Below are positions 55,969 to 64,000 of a stretch of 64,000 nucleotides of DNA, in pieces. The position numbers and the translations under genes are program-made. Every line of letters begins with the position of its first letter. Within the stretch, counting starts at the first letter, position 1. The notes under the pieces were generated by a model. That model did not search any database, was not told the DNA's origin, and saw nothing but the letters and a program-made list of their open reading frames with translations. Source of the stretch: Burkholderia ubonensis subsp. mesacidophila (lineage in GTDB: Bacteria; Pseudomonadota; Gammaproteobacteria; Burkholderiales; Burkholderiaceae); contig NZ_CP020737.1 of NCBI RefSeq assembly GCF_002097715.1, forward strand, positions 2,108,001-2,172,000. The letters run 5' to 3'.

Positions 55969-57033
55969 TCAGGTCGTCGAATCGATCACCTTGAACCGCG
56001 CGCGCTTCTGCGCGCGGATCACCGACTGGTAGACGTCGACGTACTGCTGCGCCATCCGGCGCGACGTGAAGCGCTCCTCGAAACGTTGCCGCACGCGTGC
56101 GCGCGGCAGCAGGTGCAGCCGATTGACGGCCGCGACCGCGCTGATCTCGTCCTCGACGATGAAGCCCGACACGCCCTCGTCCAGCACCTCCGGCACCGAG
56201 CCGCGATTGAACGCGATCACCGGCGTGCCGCACGCCATCGCCTCGACCATCACGAGCCCGAACGGCTCCGGCCAGTCGATCGGGAACAGCAGCGCATGCG
56301 CGCCCGACAGGAATTCCGCTTTCTGGTGATCGGCGATCTCGCCGATGTATTCGACGTGCGGCAGCGCGAACAGCGGCTTGATCTCGCGCTCGAAATACTC
56401 CTGGTCGGCCGCGTCGATTTTCGCGGCGACCTTGATCGGCAGCCCGCACTGCTGTGCGATCCGGATCGCCGTGTCGACGCGCTTTTCCGGCGAGATGCGG
56501 CCGAGGAACGCGAGATAGCGCGGCTCGACCGGCTGCGGCGTGTAGAGCGTCTCCGGCAGCCCGTGATAAACCGTCGTCAGCCATTTCGCCTGCGGCAGCG
56601 GCTGGCGCTGCGCGTTCGAGATCGAGATCACCGGCGCGGTGTTGAACGTGTCGAACACCGGCTGCTGCTCGGGTAGGTCGAGCCGGCCGTGCAGCGTCGT
56701 CACGTACGGCACTTCCTGGCGGTTGAAGACCGAGAACGAGTAGTAGTCCATGTGGAAATGCAGGACGTCGAAGTCCTTCGCGCGGCGCGCGACCGTTTCC
56801 ATCAGCAGCATGTGCGGCGCGATCCGGTCGCGGATCGACGAGTCGAGCCGCAGCGCGCGCGGCCACACCGCCTCGAGCTTCGCGCGCGTCGTCGAATCGC
56901 CGCTCGCGAACAGCGTCACGTCGTGACCGAGATCGACAAGCGCCTCGGTGATGTACGACACGACGCGCTCCGTGCCGCCGTACAGCTTCGGCGGCACCGA
57001 CTCGGTCAGCGGTGCGATCTGGGCAATTCTCAT
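55969..57033 (-). CDS. GT4 family glycosyltransferase
   Basis: A 354-residue cytoplasmic GT-B enzyme. N-terminal acceptor domain: MRIAQIAPLTESVPPKLYGGTERVVSYITEAL; donor domain: YLAFLGRISPEKRVDTAIRIAQQ and the E-x7-E motif PEPFGLVMVEAMACGTPVIAFNRGSVPE. Family members use nucleotide sugars to build polysaccharides or glycolipids; no polysaccharide cluster surrounds it. The start is the ATG at 57033 with GGAG upstream. Confidence 0.88.
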   Translation of the reverse strand: MRIAQIAPLTESVPPKLYGGTERVVSYITEALVDLGHDVTLFASGDSTTRAKLEAVWPRALRLDSSIRDRIAPHMLLMETVARRAKDFDVLHFHMDYYSFSVFNRQEVPYVTTLHGRLDLPEQQPVFDTFNTAPVISISNAQRQPLPQAKWLTTVYHGLPETLYTPQPVEPRYLAFLGRISPEKRVDTAIRIAQQCGLPIKVAAKIDAADQEYFEREIKPLFALPHVEYIGEIADHQKAEFLSGAHALLFPIDWPEPFGLVMVEAMACGTPVIAFNRGSVPEVLDEGVSGFIVEDEISAVAAVNRLHLLPRARVRQRFEERFTSRRMAQQYVDVYQSVIRAQKRARFKVIDSTT

Positions 57034-57203
57034 GATCCACGTCTCCAAAGGGCCAGCGCAACGCGGGCCGGATATCTCATTATTAGCGATCCCGGCGGAC
57101 GGCACCGAGGGTCTTGCATTTTATGGGTGTTGTTACAGACCGGATACACCCGGGCGCCCCGCCGATACAGGGGTCGGAGCCCCGATGGACGACGCGCCGA
57201 ACG

Positions 57204-58382
<1,179 letters not shown>

Positions 58383-58395
58383 GGATGGGTGCGGG

Positions 58396-59568
58396 TCAGC
58401 GTCCGTCGGCGGCCTGCGGATCGGCCGCGGTATTCGCCGCCGTGCTGGCGGCAGACGCGCGCTCGCGCGGGCGTTCGGGGTTCAGCGCATCCGGCGCCGA
58501 TGCGTGTGGAAATAATTCAGTGCGGTTGCGCGGCAGGCACTGCGGAAAATGCGACTGGATGTACGCGATCAGCCCCTCGCGCACGCGGCAGCGCAGGTCG
58601 AAGCACAGCGACGAATCCGCCGCGCTGACGAGCGCGCGCAGTTGCATCGTGCGCTCGGTCGCGTCGGTCACCTGCAGCACCTGCACGCGGCCGTCCCATT
58701 CGGGCGCGCCCTGCACGAGCCGCGCGAGTTCCTCGCGCAGCGGCGCGAGCGGCGTCCGGTAGTCGACGGACAGGAACACCGTACCGATGATTTCCGAGCT
58801 GTTGCGCGTCCAGTTCGCGAACGGATTCTCGATGAACCATTGCAGCGGCACGACGAGGCGGCGCTGGTCCCACAGGCGCACCGACACGTAGGTGCCGGTG
58901 ATCTCCTCGATGCGCCCCCACTCGCCCTGGATCACGACGACGTCGTCGAGCCGGATCGGCTGCGTCAGCGCGATCTGCAGGCCCGCGATCAGGTTGCCGA
59001 GCACCGGGCGCGCGGCGATGCCGGCGACGAGGCCCGCGACCCCGGCCGACGCGAGCAGGCTCGCGCCGACCTGGCGCACGTTCGGGAACGTCATCAGCGC
59101 GGCGCCGGCGCCGACGATCACGATCAGCACCATCACGGTCCGCGACAGCACGCGCGCCTGCGTATGGATGCGGCGCGCCTGCAGGTTGTCCGCCGTGTCC
59201 AGCGGATGCGCCCGGATGATCGCCTCGCCGACCGCGGACGCGAGCCGCACGAGCAGCCAGGTCAGCGACACGATCGTGCCGACGGCCGCCGCGGTGCGCA
59301 TGCCGCGCACGAACGCCATGCCGTCGTCGGCCTGCACCCACACGAATTCGAGCGCGAGCAACGCGAGCGTGACGAGCGACGGCCTGTCGATGTAGCGCAG
59401 GACCACGCTCAGCATCGGATAGGGGCTCGCGATGCGCTTGACGATGCGCGCGCCGATCCGGTGCGCGGCCGCGCCGACCAGCAGGATGAAGGCCGACACG
59501 ATCAGCGTGCCGAGCCACGAATGCAACGGCGCATCGGCGATGCGCCGCAGTTCATCGAGTGAAATCAT
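58396..59568 (-). CDS. MscS family mechanosensitive ion channel
   Basis: A 390-residue inner-membrane channel protecting against hypo-osmotic shock. Four N-terminal hydrophobic helices precede the pore helix (GASLLASAGVAGLVAGIAARPVLGNLIAGLQIALTQPIRLDD, about residues 168-209), then the beta domain (VVVIQGEWGRIEEITGTYVSVRLWDQRRLVVPLQWFIE) and the C-terminal domain. The last 40 residues are Ala/Arg-rich. It is apparently co-transcribed with the ATPase downstream. Confidence 0.9.
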   Translation of the reverse strand: MISLDELRRIADAPLHSWLGTLIVSAFILLVGAAAHRIGARIVKRIASPYPMLSVVLRYIDRPSLVTLALLALEFVWVQADDGMAFVRGMRTAAAVGTIVSLTWLLVRLASAVGEAIIRAHPLDTADNLQARRIHTQARVLSRTVMVLIVIVGAGAALMTFPNVRQVGASLLASAGVAGLVAGIAARPVLGNLIAGLQIALTQPIRLDDVVVIQGEWGRIEEITGTYVSVRLWDQRRLVVPLQWFIENPFANWTRNSSEIIGTVFLSVDYRTPLAPLREELARLVQGAPEWDGRVQVLQVTDATERTMQLRALVSAADSSLCFDLRCRVREGLIAYIQSHFPQCLPRNRTELFPHASAPDALNPERPRERASAASTAANTAADPQAADGR

Positions 59569-59668
59569 CGACGCCTGAGCCTCTTCGGTGCAGGAGGCAC
59601 GTCATGCGCCTCGTCCTGGATGCATCGGCGACGCCCGGGCGCGGCACGCGCCCGGACACGGCTTCAGG

Positions 59669-60025
59669 TCAGTTGCCGCCCCTGCAGGGAAACGCCTTGC
59701 CGAGACCGAGCGACACCGCGGTGCTCGCGTTGTAGTCGGCCAGCTTCGGATTTTCCGCGATGTACTTGCGCACCGCGTCGGTCATCTGCTGCGCCTTGAT
59801 GTCGGGCGGCAGGCAGAAATACTGGCCGACGCGCGGCCCGGTGGTGCCGCCGATCGCGTCGATCGTGTTGTAGACGCCGTCAGCGGCGCCTTCGATGTAG
59901 GCCGCGCACGACGCCCGCGATTTCACGTCCGTCTTCGCGCACAGCCGGTCGAGATCGCCGCCCGTGAAGGCTGCCGCCGTCAACGGCACGGCGAACGCCG
60001 CGGCACAAAACATAGCCCGCAACAT
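59669..60025 (-). CDS. Rap1a/Tai family (immunity-like) exported protein
   Basis: A 118-residue exported protein: signal peptide at residues 1-19 (MLRAMFCAAAFAVPLTAAAF), then the Rap1a/Tai domain FTGGDLDRLCAKTDVKSRASCAAYIEGAADGVYNT with paired cysteines, and YFCLPPDIKAQQMTDAVRKYIAENP. Family members include periplasmic immunity proteins against type VI amidase effectors, but no effector gene adjoins it. AAGGA precedes the ATG at 60025; the longer frame overlaps the ankyrin gene. Confidence 0.82.
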   Translation of the reverse strand: MLRAMFCAAAFAVPLTAAAFTGGDLDRLCAKTDVKSRASCAAYIEGAADGVYNTIDAIGGTTGPRVGQYFCLPPDIKAQQMTDAVRKYIAENPKLADYNASTAVSLGLGKAFPCRGGN

Positions 60026-60104
60026 GGTGTTCCTTATGTCAATGCGACCCGGGGCCGCCGGCCGCGCCTGGCCGGCAGCGCCTGGCCAGCCGCGCCCAAA
60101 ACCG

Positions 60105-60812
60105 CTATTTTGCACTCTTTTGGGCGTTGCCCGGCGTCGCCGCCCCGATGCGCTCGGTGCGCTTGCTCAGGATGTCGATCGCATCCGGCGCCTTGTAGTG
60201 CTTCGCGAACTCCAGCGCGGTGATGCCGAGCTGGTTCTTCACCTGCGGATCGGCACCTTGGTCGAGCAGCAGGTTCACCGTCGACGCGTGGTTGCCGCGC
60301 GCAGCCATCATCAGCGGCGTCGTGCCGTTCGGCGATGCCGTGTCGATGTACGCGTCATGGTCGAGCAGCACCTTGACGACTGCGTCCTGGCCGCTGGTGG
60401 CCGCGTAGTGCAGCGGCGCCCAGCCCTTCTTGCTGACCTCCGCGCCCTTGTCGATCAGGAGCTTCACGAGGCCGACGTCGCCGTTCATCGACGCGAGCAT
60501 CAGCGCGTTCTCGCCCGCCTTGTCTTCCTTCTCGAGGTCGACGTTCGGCGCCGCGGCGAGCGCCGCCGCGACCTTGTCGGACTTCTCGCGCGCGGCGATC
60601 ACGAGGAGCGGATCGCCGTTCGGCGCGAGCGTGTTCGGATCGAGGCCGTTCTTCAGCTGCTTGCCGATGTCGGCGATGTCGTCGAACTTGACCGCCTTGA
60701 CGATCGCTTCGAGCGACTCCGCGTGCGCGCCGGCGGCCGCGAACAGCCCGCCCGCGACCAGCGCGGCGGCGACGAGCGCACGTTTCGGCAGATGTTTGAT
60801 CGGCTTGGTCAT
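60105..60812 (-). CDS. Exported ankyrin-repeat protein
   Basis: A 235-residue protein with a signal peptide (KRALVAAALVAGGLFAAAGAHA, residues about 10-31) and four to five ankyrin repeats (for example AGENALMLASMNGDVGLVKLLIDKGAEV, GWAPLHYAATSGQDAVVKVLLDHDAYID, NGTTPLMMAARGNHASTVNLLLDQGADP). It probably binds a partner protein in the periplasm. The ATG at 60812 begins the signal peptide. It lies upstream of the Rap1a-like gene and may share its transcript. Confidence 0.88.
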   Translation of the reverse strand: MTKPIKHLPKRALVAAALVAGGLFAAAGAHAESLEAIVKAVKFDDIADIGKQLKNGLDPNTLAPNGDPLLVIAAREKSDKVAAALAAAPNVDLEKEDKAGENALMLASMNGDVGLVKLLIDKGAEVSKKGWAPLHYAATSGQDAVVKVLLDHDAYIDTASPNGTTPLMMAARGNHASTVNLLLDQGADPQVKNQLGITALEFAKHYKAPDAIDILSKRTERIGAATPGNAQKSAK

Positions 60813-60858
60813 TGTTGTGGGCTCCTTCCCCTGGGTTGTCGGCTGCGTCGCGCCGCCG

Positions 60859-61638
60859 TCAGCGGGCGATCTTGAACAGCCGGAAAAAGTTCTGCGTCGT
60901 CGCGTCGGCCAGCGCCTCGACGGCGATGCCGCGCTCGGATGCGATAAAGCGTCCGACATGGCTGACGTACGCAGGTTCATTCGGCTTGCCGCGATACGGC
61001 ACCGGCGCGAGATACGGCGAATCGGTCTCGATCAGCAGCCGCTCGAGCGGCACGCGACGCGCGACGTCCTGCACGTCGGTCGCGTTCTTGAACGTGACGA
61101 TCCCCGACAGCGAGATATGGAAGTTCTGCGCGAGCGCCTGCTCGGCGACCGGCCACGGCTCGGTGAAGCAGTGCATCACGCCGCCCGGCACCTCCGCGCG
61201 CTCCTCGGCCATGATCCGCAGCGTGTCCTCCGACGACGACCGCGTGTGAATGATCAGCGGCTTCATCGTCGCGTGCGCGGCGCGAATGTGCGTGCGGAAG
61301 CGCTCGCGCTGCCATTCCATGTCGGCGATCGAGCGGCCTTCGAGGCGGTAGTAGTCGAGGCCCGTCTCGCCGATCGCGACGACCTTCGGGTGCGCGGCTA
61401 GCTCGATCAGCTCGGCGAGCGTCGGCTCCTGCGCGTCCTCGTGGTCGGGATGCACGCCGACCGACGCGTAGACGTTGTCGTGCGCGTCGGCGATCGCGAG
61501 CACCTCGGGCAAGGTCTCGAAATCGACGGACACGCACAGCGCGTGCGTGACGTCGTGCTCGCGCATGTTCTCGAGCACCGCCGGCAGGCGGTCCGCGAGA
61601 CCCTTGAAATTGATGTGACAGTGAGAATCGACGAACAT
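60859..61638 (-). CDS. tatD: TatD family metal-dependent deoxyribonuclease
   Basis: A 259-residue TIM-barrel hydrolase. It begins MFVDSHCHINF with the HxH metal pair, and keeps AIGETGLDYY with the ligand Glu, PLIIHTRSSSEDTL, GGVMHCFTE and LIETDSPYLAPVPYRGKPNEP. It belongs to the conserved mltG-tmk-holB-tatD run. AGGAAACACG precedes the ATG at 61638. The YcfH subtype is the closest by context. Confidence 0.93.
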   Translation of the reverse strand: MFVDSHCHINFKGLADRLPAVLENMREHDVTHALCVSVDFETLPEVLAIADAHDNVYASVGVHPDHEDAQEPTLAELIELAAHPKVVAIGETGLDYYRLEGRSIADMEWQRERFRTHIRAAHATMKPLIIHTRSSSEDTLRIMAEERAEVPGGVMHCFTEPWPVAEQALAQNFHISLSGIVTFKNATDVQDVARRVPLERLLIETDSPYLAPVPYRGKPNEPAYVSHVGRFIASERGIAVEALADATTQNFFRLFKIAR

Positions 61639-61728
61639 CGTGTTTCCTGAATACTGGTGACGGGCGGCCGCCCGGACAGCGCGCCGCCAGTTATGCACCC
61701 CGTGCGCGGTCGAGCCGCTTGCCGGCGC

Positions 61729-62757
61729 TCACGCGAACATTTCACGATATCCGAGAAACAGTTCCTCGAATACCAGCCGCGCATTGAGCGGGTGGTTTTC
61801 GACCATCCGCTGGCGCGTCACGGTCTTCATGAAGCGCGCGAACGCATTCGCGTCGAGCGCGCCCGCGCAGCGCGCAAGCGCGGCGGCATGGACCGGGAAA
61901 TAGCGCGGCGTGCCCGCCATCCGCTGCGCGAGCAGGTCGTACAGCCAGCGCTGCAGCCAGCCGAGCACGAGCGGCACCGGCAGCTTCTGCAGCGCCTCGC
62001 CGCAGGCGAACGGGTCGCACCCCGCGCCGGCCGCGAGCTGGCCGAGCGTGAAGTCGCGCAGCGGCCGGTTCTCGTCGCTCGCCAGCGCCAGCGCCGCGAG
62101 CGGCGCGCCGCCCGCCTCGGCCAGCAGCGCCGGCGCGTCTGCGACGCCCTGCGCGGCAAGCCACGCGGCGGCCGCGTCCGGCGCCGGCACCGTCATCGGC
62201 CATTGCCGGCAGCGGCTGATGATGGTCGGCAGCAGGCGGTCGATGCGCGCCGACACGAGCAGGAACACGACGCCTGCCGGCGGCTCCTCCAACGTCTTCA
62301 GCAGCGCGTTCGACGCGGCGACGTTCAGCGCCTCGGCCGGGTACAGCACGACGACGCGCGCCCCGCCGCGGTGCGAGCCGACGCCACAGAAATCCAGCAG
62401 CGCACGCACCTGCTCGATCTTGATTTCCTTGCTCGGCGCGCGGGTCTTCTTGCCGCCCTCGTCGGCGTCCGCCGGCTTCGCGGCGTCATCCGCGCCCGGC
62501 GCTTCGCCGGCGAGCGCTTCCGGCAGCACGATCCGGTAGTCGGGATGGTTGCCCTGCGCGAACCACGTGCAGGCCGCGCACGCGCCGCACGGCGCGCCGT
62601 TTGCCTGCGGGGTTTCGCACAGGAAGCCCTGCGCGAGATGCTGCGCGAACTGCAGCTTGCCGATCCCGGCCTGGCCGTGCAGCAGCAGCGCATGCGGCCA
62701 TTGCGCGCGCAGTTGCTGCAGGCGGTTCCAGTCGTCGGTCTGCCACGGATAGATCAT
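61729..62757 (-). CDS. holB: DNA polymerase III subunit delta'
   Basis: Clamp-loader subunit of 342 residues. It starts MIYPWQTDDWNRL, has the P-loop-like LLHGQAGIGKLQFAQ near residue 30, zinc-ligand cysteines in CETPQANGAPCGACAACTWF (about 50-69), and SNALLKTLEEPPAGVVFLLVSARIDRLLPTIISRC. A Lys/Asp/Ala-rich insertion (about residues 88-110) is longer than in E. coli. It follows tmk by 32 bases. Confidence 0.95.
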   Translation of the reverse strand: MIYPWQTDDWNRLQQLRAQWPHALLLHGQAGIGKLQFAQHLAQGFLCETPQANGAPCGACAACTWFAQGNHPDYRIVLPEALAGEAPGADDAAKPADADEGGKKTRAPSKEIKIEQVRALLDFCGVGSHRGGARVVVLYPAEALNVAASNALLKTLEEPPAGVVFLLVSARIDRLLPTIISRCRQWPMTVPAPDAAAAWLAAQGVADAPALLAEAGGAPLAALALASDENRPLRDFTLGQLAAGAGCDPFACGEALQKLPVPLVLGWLQRWLYDLLAQRMAGTPRYFPVHAAALARCAGALDANAFARFMKTVTRQRMVENHPLNARLVFEELFLGYREMFA

Positions 62758-62789
62758 GTGTGTTCCAAAGGTAAGCGGCCGTCCGGAAT

Positions 62790-63410
62790 TTACAGCGCGG
62801 CGAGCACGCCTTCGAGCTGCCTGCGAATCTCGGGGATCGACTGCGTCGCGTCGACGATCGCGAAGCGGTGCGGCGCCTCAGCCGCGCGCCGCAGGTATTC
62901 GCCGCGCGTGCGCGCGAAAAACGCGTCGGATTCGCTCTCGAACTTGTCGGGCATCCGCGCCGCGCCGCGCCGCTCGCTCGCGACCTGCGGCGCGACGTCG
63001 AACAGTACGGTCAGGTCCGGCTGGAAGCCGCCCTGCACCCAGCGCTCGAGCGCCTCGAGCTTGTCGCGCGGCAGCCCGCGGCCGCCGCCCTGGTACGCGA
63101 ACGTCGCGTCTGTGAAGCGGTCGGACACGACCCAGTCGCCGCGCGCGAGCGCGGGCTCGATCACGAGCGCGAGATGCTCGCGCCGTGCGGCGAACATCAG
63201 CAGCGCCTCGGTCTCGAGGTCCATCGGCTGGTTCAGCAGGATCTCGCGCAGCTTCTCGCCGAGCTGCGTGCCGCCCGGCTCGCGGGTGACGACGACCTGC
63301 CGGCCGGCGCCGGCCAGCTTGTTCTGGAGCCGTTCGCAGAACCAGTTCAGGTGGGTGGTCTTCCCCGCCCCGTCGATGCCTTCGAACGTGATGAATCTAC
63401 CGCGCGCCAT
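62790..63410 (-). CDS. tmk: Thymidylate kinase
   Basis: Phosphorylates dTMP to dTDP. The 206-residue protein has the P-loop [12 protein letters not shown] (residues 9-20), the DR motif in [19 protein letters not shown] and the LID-like segment [13 protein letters not shown]. The ATG at 63410 overlaps the mltG stop (TAATG), showing coupling. Confidence 0.97.
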   Translation of the reverse strand: MARGRFITFEGIDGAGKTTHLNWFCERLQNKLAGAGRQVVVTREPGGTQLGEKLREILLNQPMDLETEALLMFAARREHLALVIEPALARGDWVVSDRFTDATFAYQGGGRGLPRDKLEALERWVQGGFQPDLTVLFDVAPQVASERRGAARMPDKFESESDAFFARTRGEYLRRAAEAPHRFAIVDATQSIPEIRRQLEGVLAAL

Positions 63411-64000
63411 TATTGACCTCGTATGTATTTGTCCACGGCCTTGTTGTGGTCGTTGAGCGAGTCGGAAAACACGCTCGTGCCGTCGCCCTTCGCGACGAAG
63501 TACAGCGCGCTCGTCGCCGCCGGATTGATCGCCGCCTGCAGCGCCGCGACGCCGGGCAGTGCGATCGGCGTCGGCGGCAGCCCGCGCCGGGTGTACGTAT
63601 TGTAGGGAGTGTCGGTCTGCAGGTCGCGCTTGCGCAGGCGGCCGTCGTACGCGTCGCCGAGCCCGTAGATCACCGACGGATCGGTCTGCAGCGGCATGCC
63701 GATGCGCAGCCGGTTCGCGAACACCGCCGCGACGAACGCGCGGTCCGCAGCATGCCCGGTTTCCTTCTCGACGATCGACGCGATCGTCAGCGCTTCGTAA
63801 GGCGTCTTGTACGGCAGGCCCGGCGCGCGGGCCGCCCATGCCTCGTCGAGACGCGTCTGCATCAGGCGGTATGCGCGCCGGTAGATGTTCAGGTCGATCG
63901 TGCCCTTGTCGAACAGATAGGTGTCGGGAAAGAACAGCCCTTCGCCGCTGCCCCGCTTGACCGCGCCGTCCGGCGCGCCGATCGCGCGCAGCAAGTCGGC
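63410..64000 (-). CDS. mltG: Endolytic murein transglycosylase MltG, C-terminal part (runs off window)
   Basis: Inner-membrane enzyme that cuts nascent glycan strands and sets their length. About the last 196 residues are present; the N-terminus with the membrane anchor is beyond base 64000. The visible part holds the YceG core: [11 protein letters not shown], the catalytic Glu in [53 protein letters not shown], and [10 protein letters not shown] near the end. Upstream of tmk in the usual order. Confidence 0.95.
   Translation of the reverse strand, partial: ADLLRAIGAPDGAVKRGSGEGLFFPDTYLFDKGTIDLNIYRRAYRLMQTRLDEAWAARAPGLPYKTPYEALTIASIVEKETGHAADRAFVAAVFANRLRIGMPLQTDPSVIYGLGDAYDGRLRKRDLQTDTPYNTYTRRGLPPTPIALPGVAALQAAINPAATSALYFVAKGDGTSVFSDSLNDHNKAVDKYIRGQ

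Overview
The window is about 64 kb of very GC-rich (roughly two-thirds G+C), gene-dense bacterial chromosome. Gene content and order (surE-pcm; alaA-hom-thrC-moeA-moaD-moaE; a split-gene arn operon; mltG-tmk-holB-tatD; a BPSL1445-type SYLF lipoprotein) point to chromosome 1 of a Burkholderia, most likely of the cepacia complex. This assignment comes from recognising protein families and synteny, not from a database search. There is no insertion sequence, prophage, integrase, CRISPR array, tRNA or rRNA, so this is core chromosome.

Layout. 1-5.8 kb (minus): pcm (partial), surE, a class III CoA-transferase, recR, ybaB and dnaX, then the 4.5S SRP RNA (ffs). 6.2-8.2 kb (plus): trxA and rho. 8.2-15 kb (plus): a MerR regulator overlapping an MFS exporter, mtfA, zinc-free rpmE2, an ArnT-like membrane glycosyltransferase and a MATE exporter. 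15-21.4 kb: a MerR/carboxymuconolactone-decarboxylase pair, a ComEA-like protein with a lysine-rich tail, a YidB-like protein, clpB with a sigma-32-type promoter, and an NsrR-like regulator divergent from a truncated haemoglobin. 21.5-27.9 kb (minus): alaA-hom-thrC (alanine/threonine synthesis) and moeA-moaD-moaE (molybdenum cofactor). 28-36 kb (plus): an Mth938-like protein and the complete Ara4N lipid A modification operon arnT-arnE-like-arnB-arnC-formyltransferase-decarboxylase-arnD, followed by bcp. 37-42 kb: a PhoH-like ATPase whose 5' end is out of frame at a C7 tract, an NlpC/P60 lipoprotein, and pit with its DUF47 partner. 42-45 kb (minus): dnaB, and rpsF-priB-rpsR-rplI behind a good promoter and a leader hairpin. 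45-48 kb (minus): an ECF sigma/anti-sigma pair and a LysR regulator divergent from gcl-hyi-glxR (glyoxylate to glycerate, 48-52 kb). 52-57 kb: kbp, ansA, psiF, a small membrane protein, the SYLF lipoprotein and a GT4 glycosyltransferase. 57-64 kb (minus): an AAA ATPase, an MscS channel, a Rap1a/Tai-family protein, an ankyrin protein, tatD, holB, tmk and mltG (partial).

No wholly new multi-gene system stands out. The observations I would follow first are: (1) the phoH frameshift at a C7 tract directly behind a strong ribosome-binding site; (2) several genes (surE, dnaX, ansA, probably dnaB) with a -10-like hexamer 6-8 nt before the ATG and no Shine-Dalgarno sequence, suggesting leaderless transcripts; (3) a complete promoter-to-terminator unit on the minus strand at 51970-52117 with no ORF, a candidate small RNA; (4) two MerR genes with textbook 19-bp-spacer promoters carrying inverted repeats; (5) a 24-bp perfect palindrome abutting the -10 of bcp; (6) an S6:S18-type leader candidate before rpsF.
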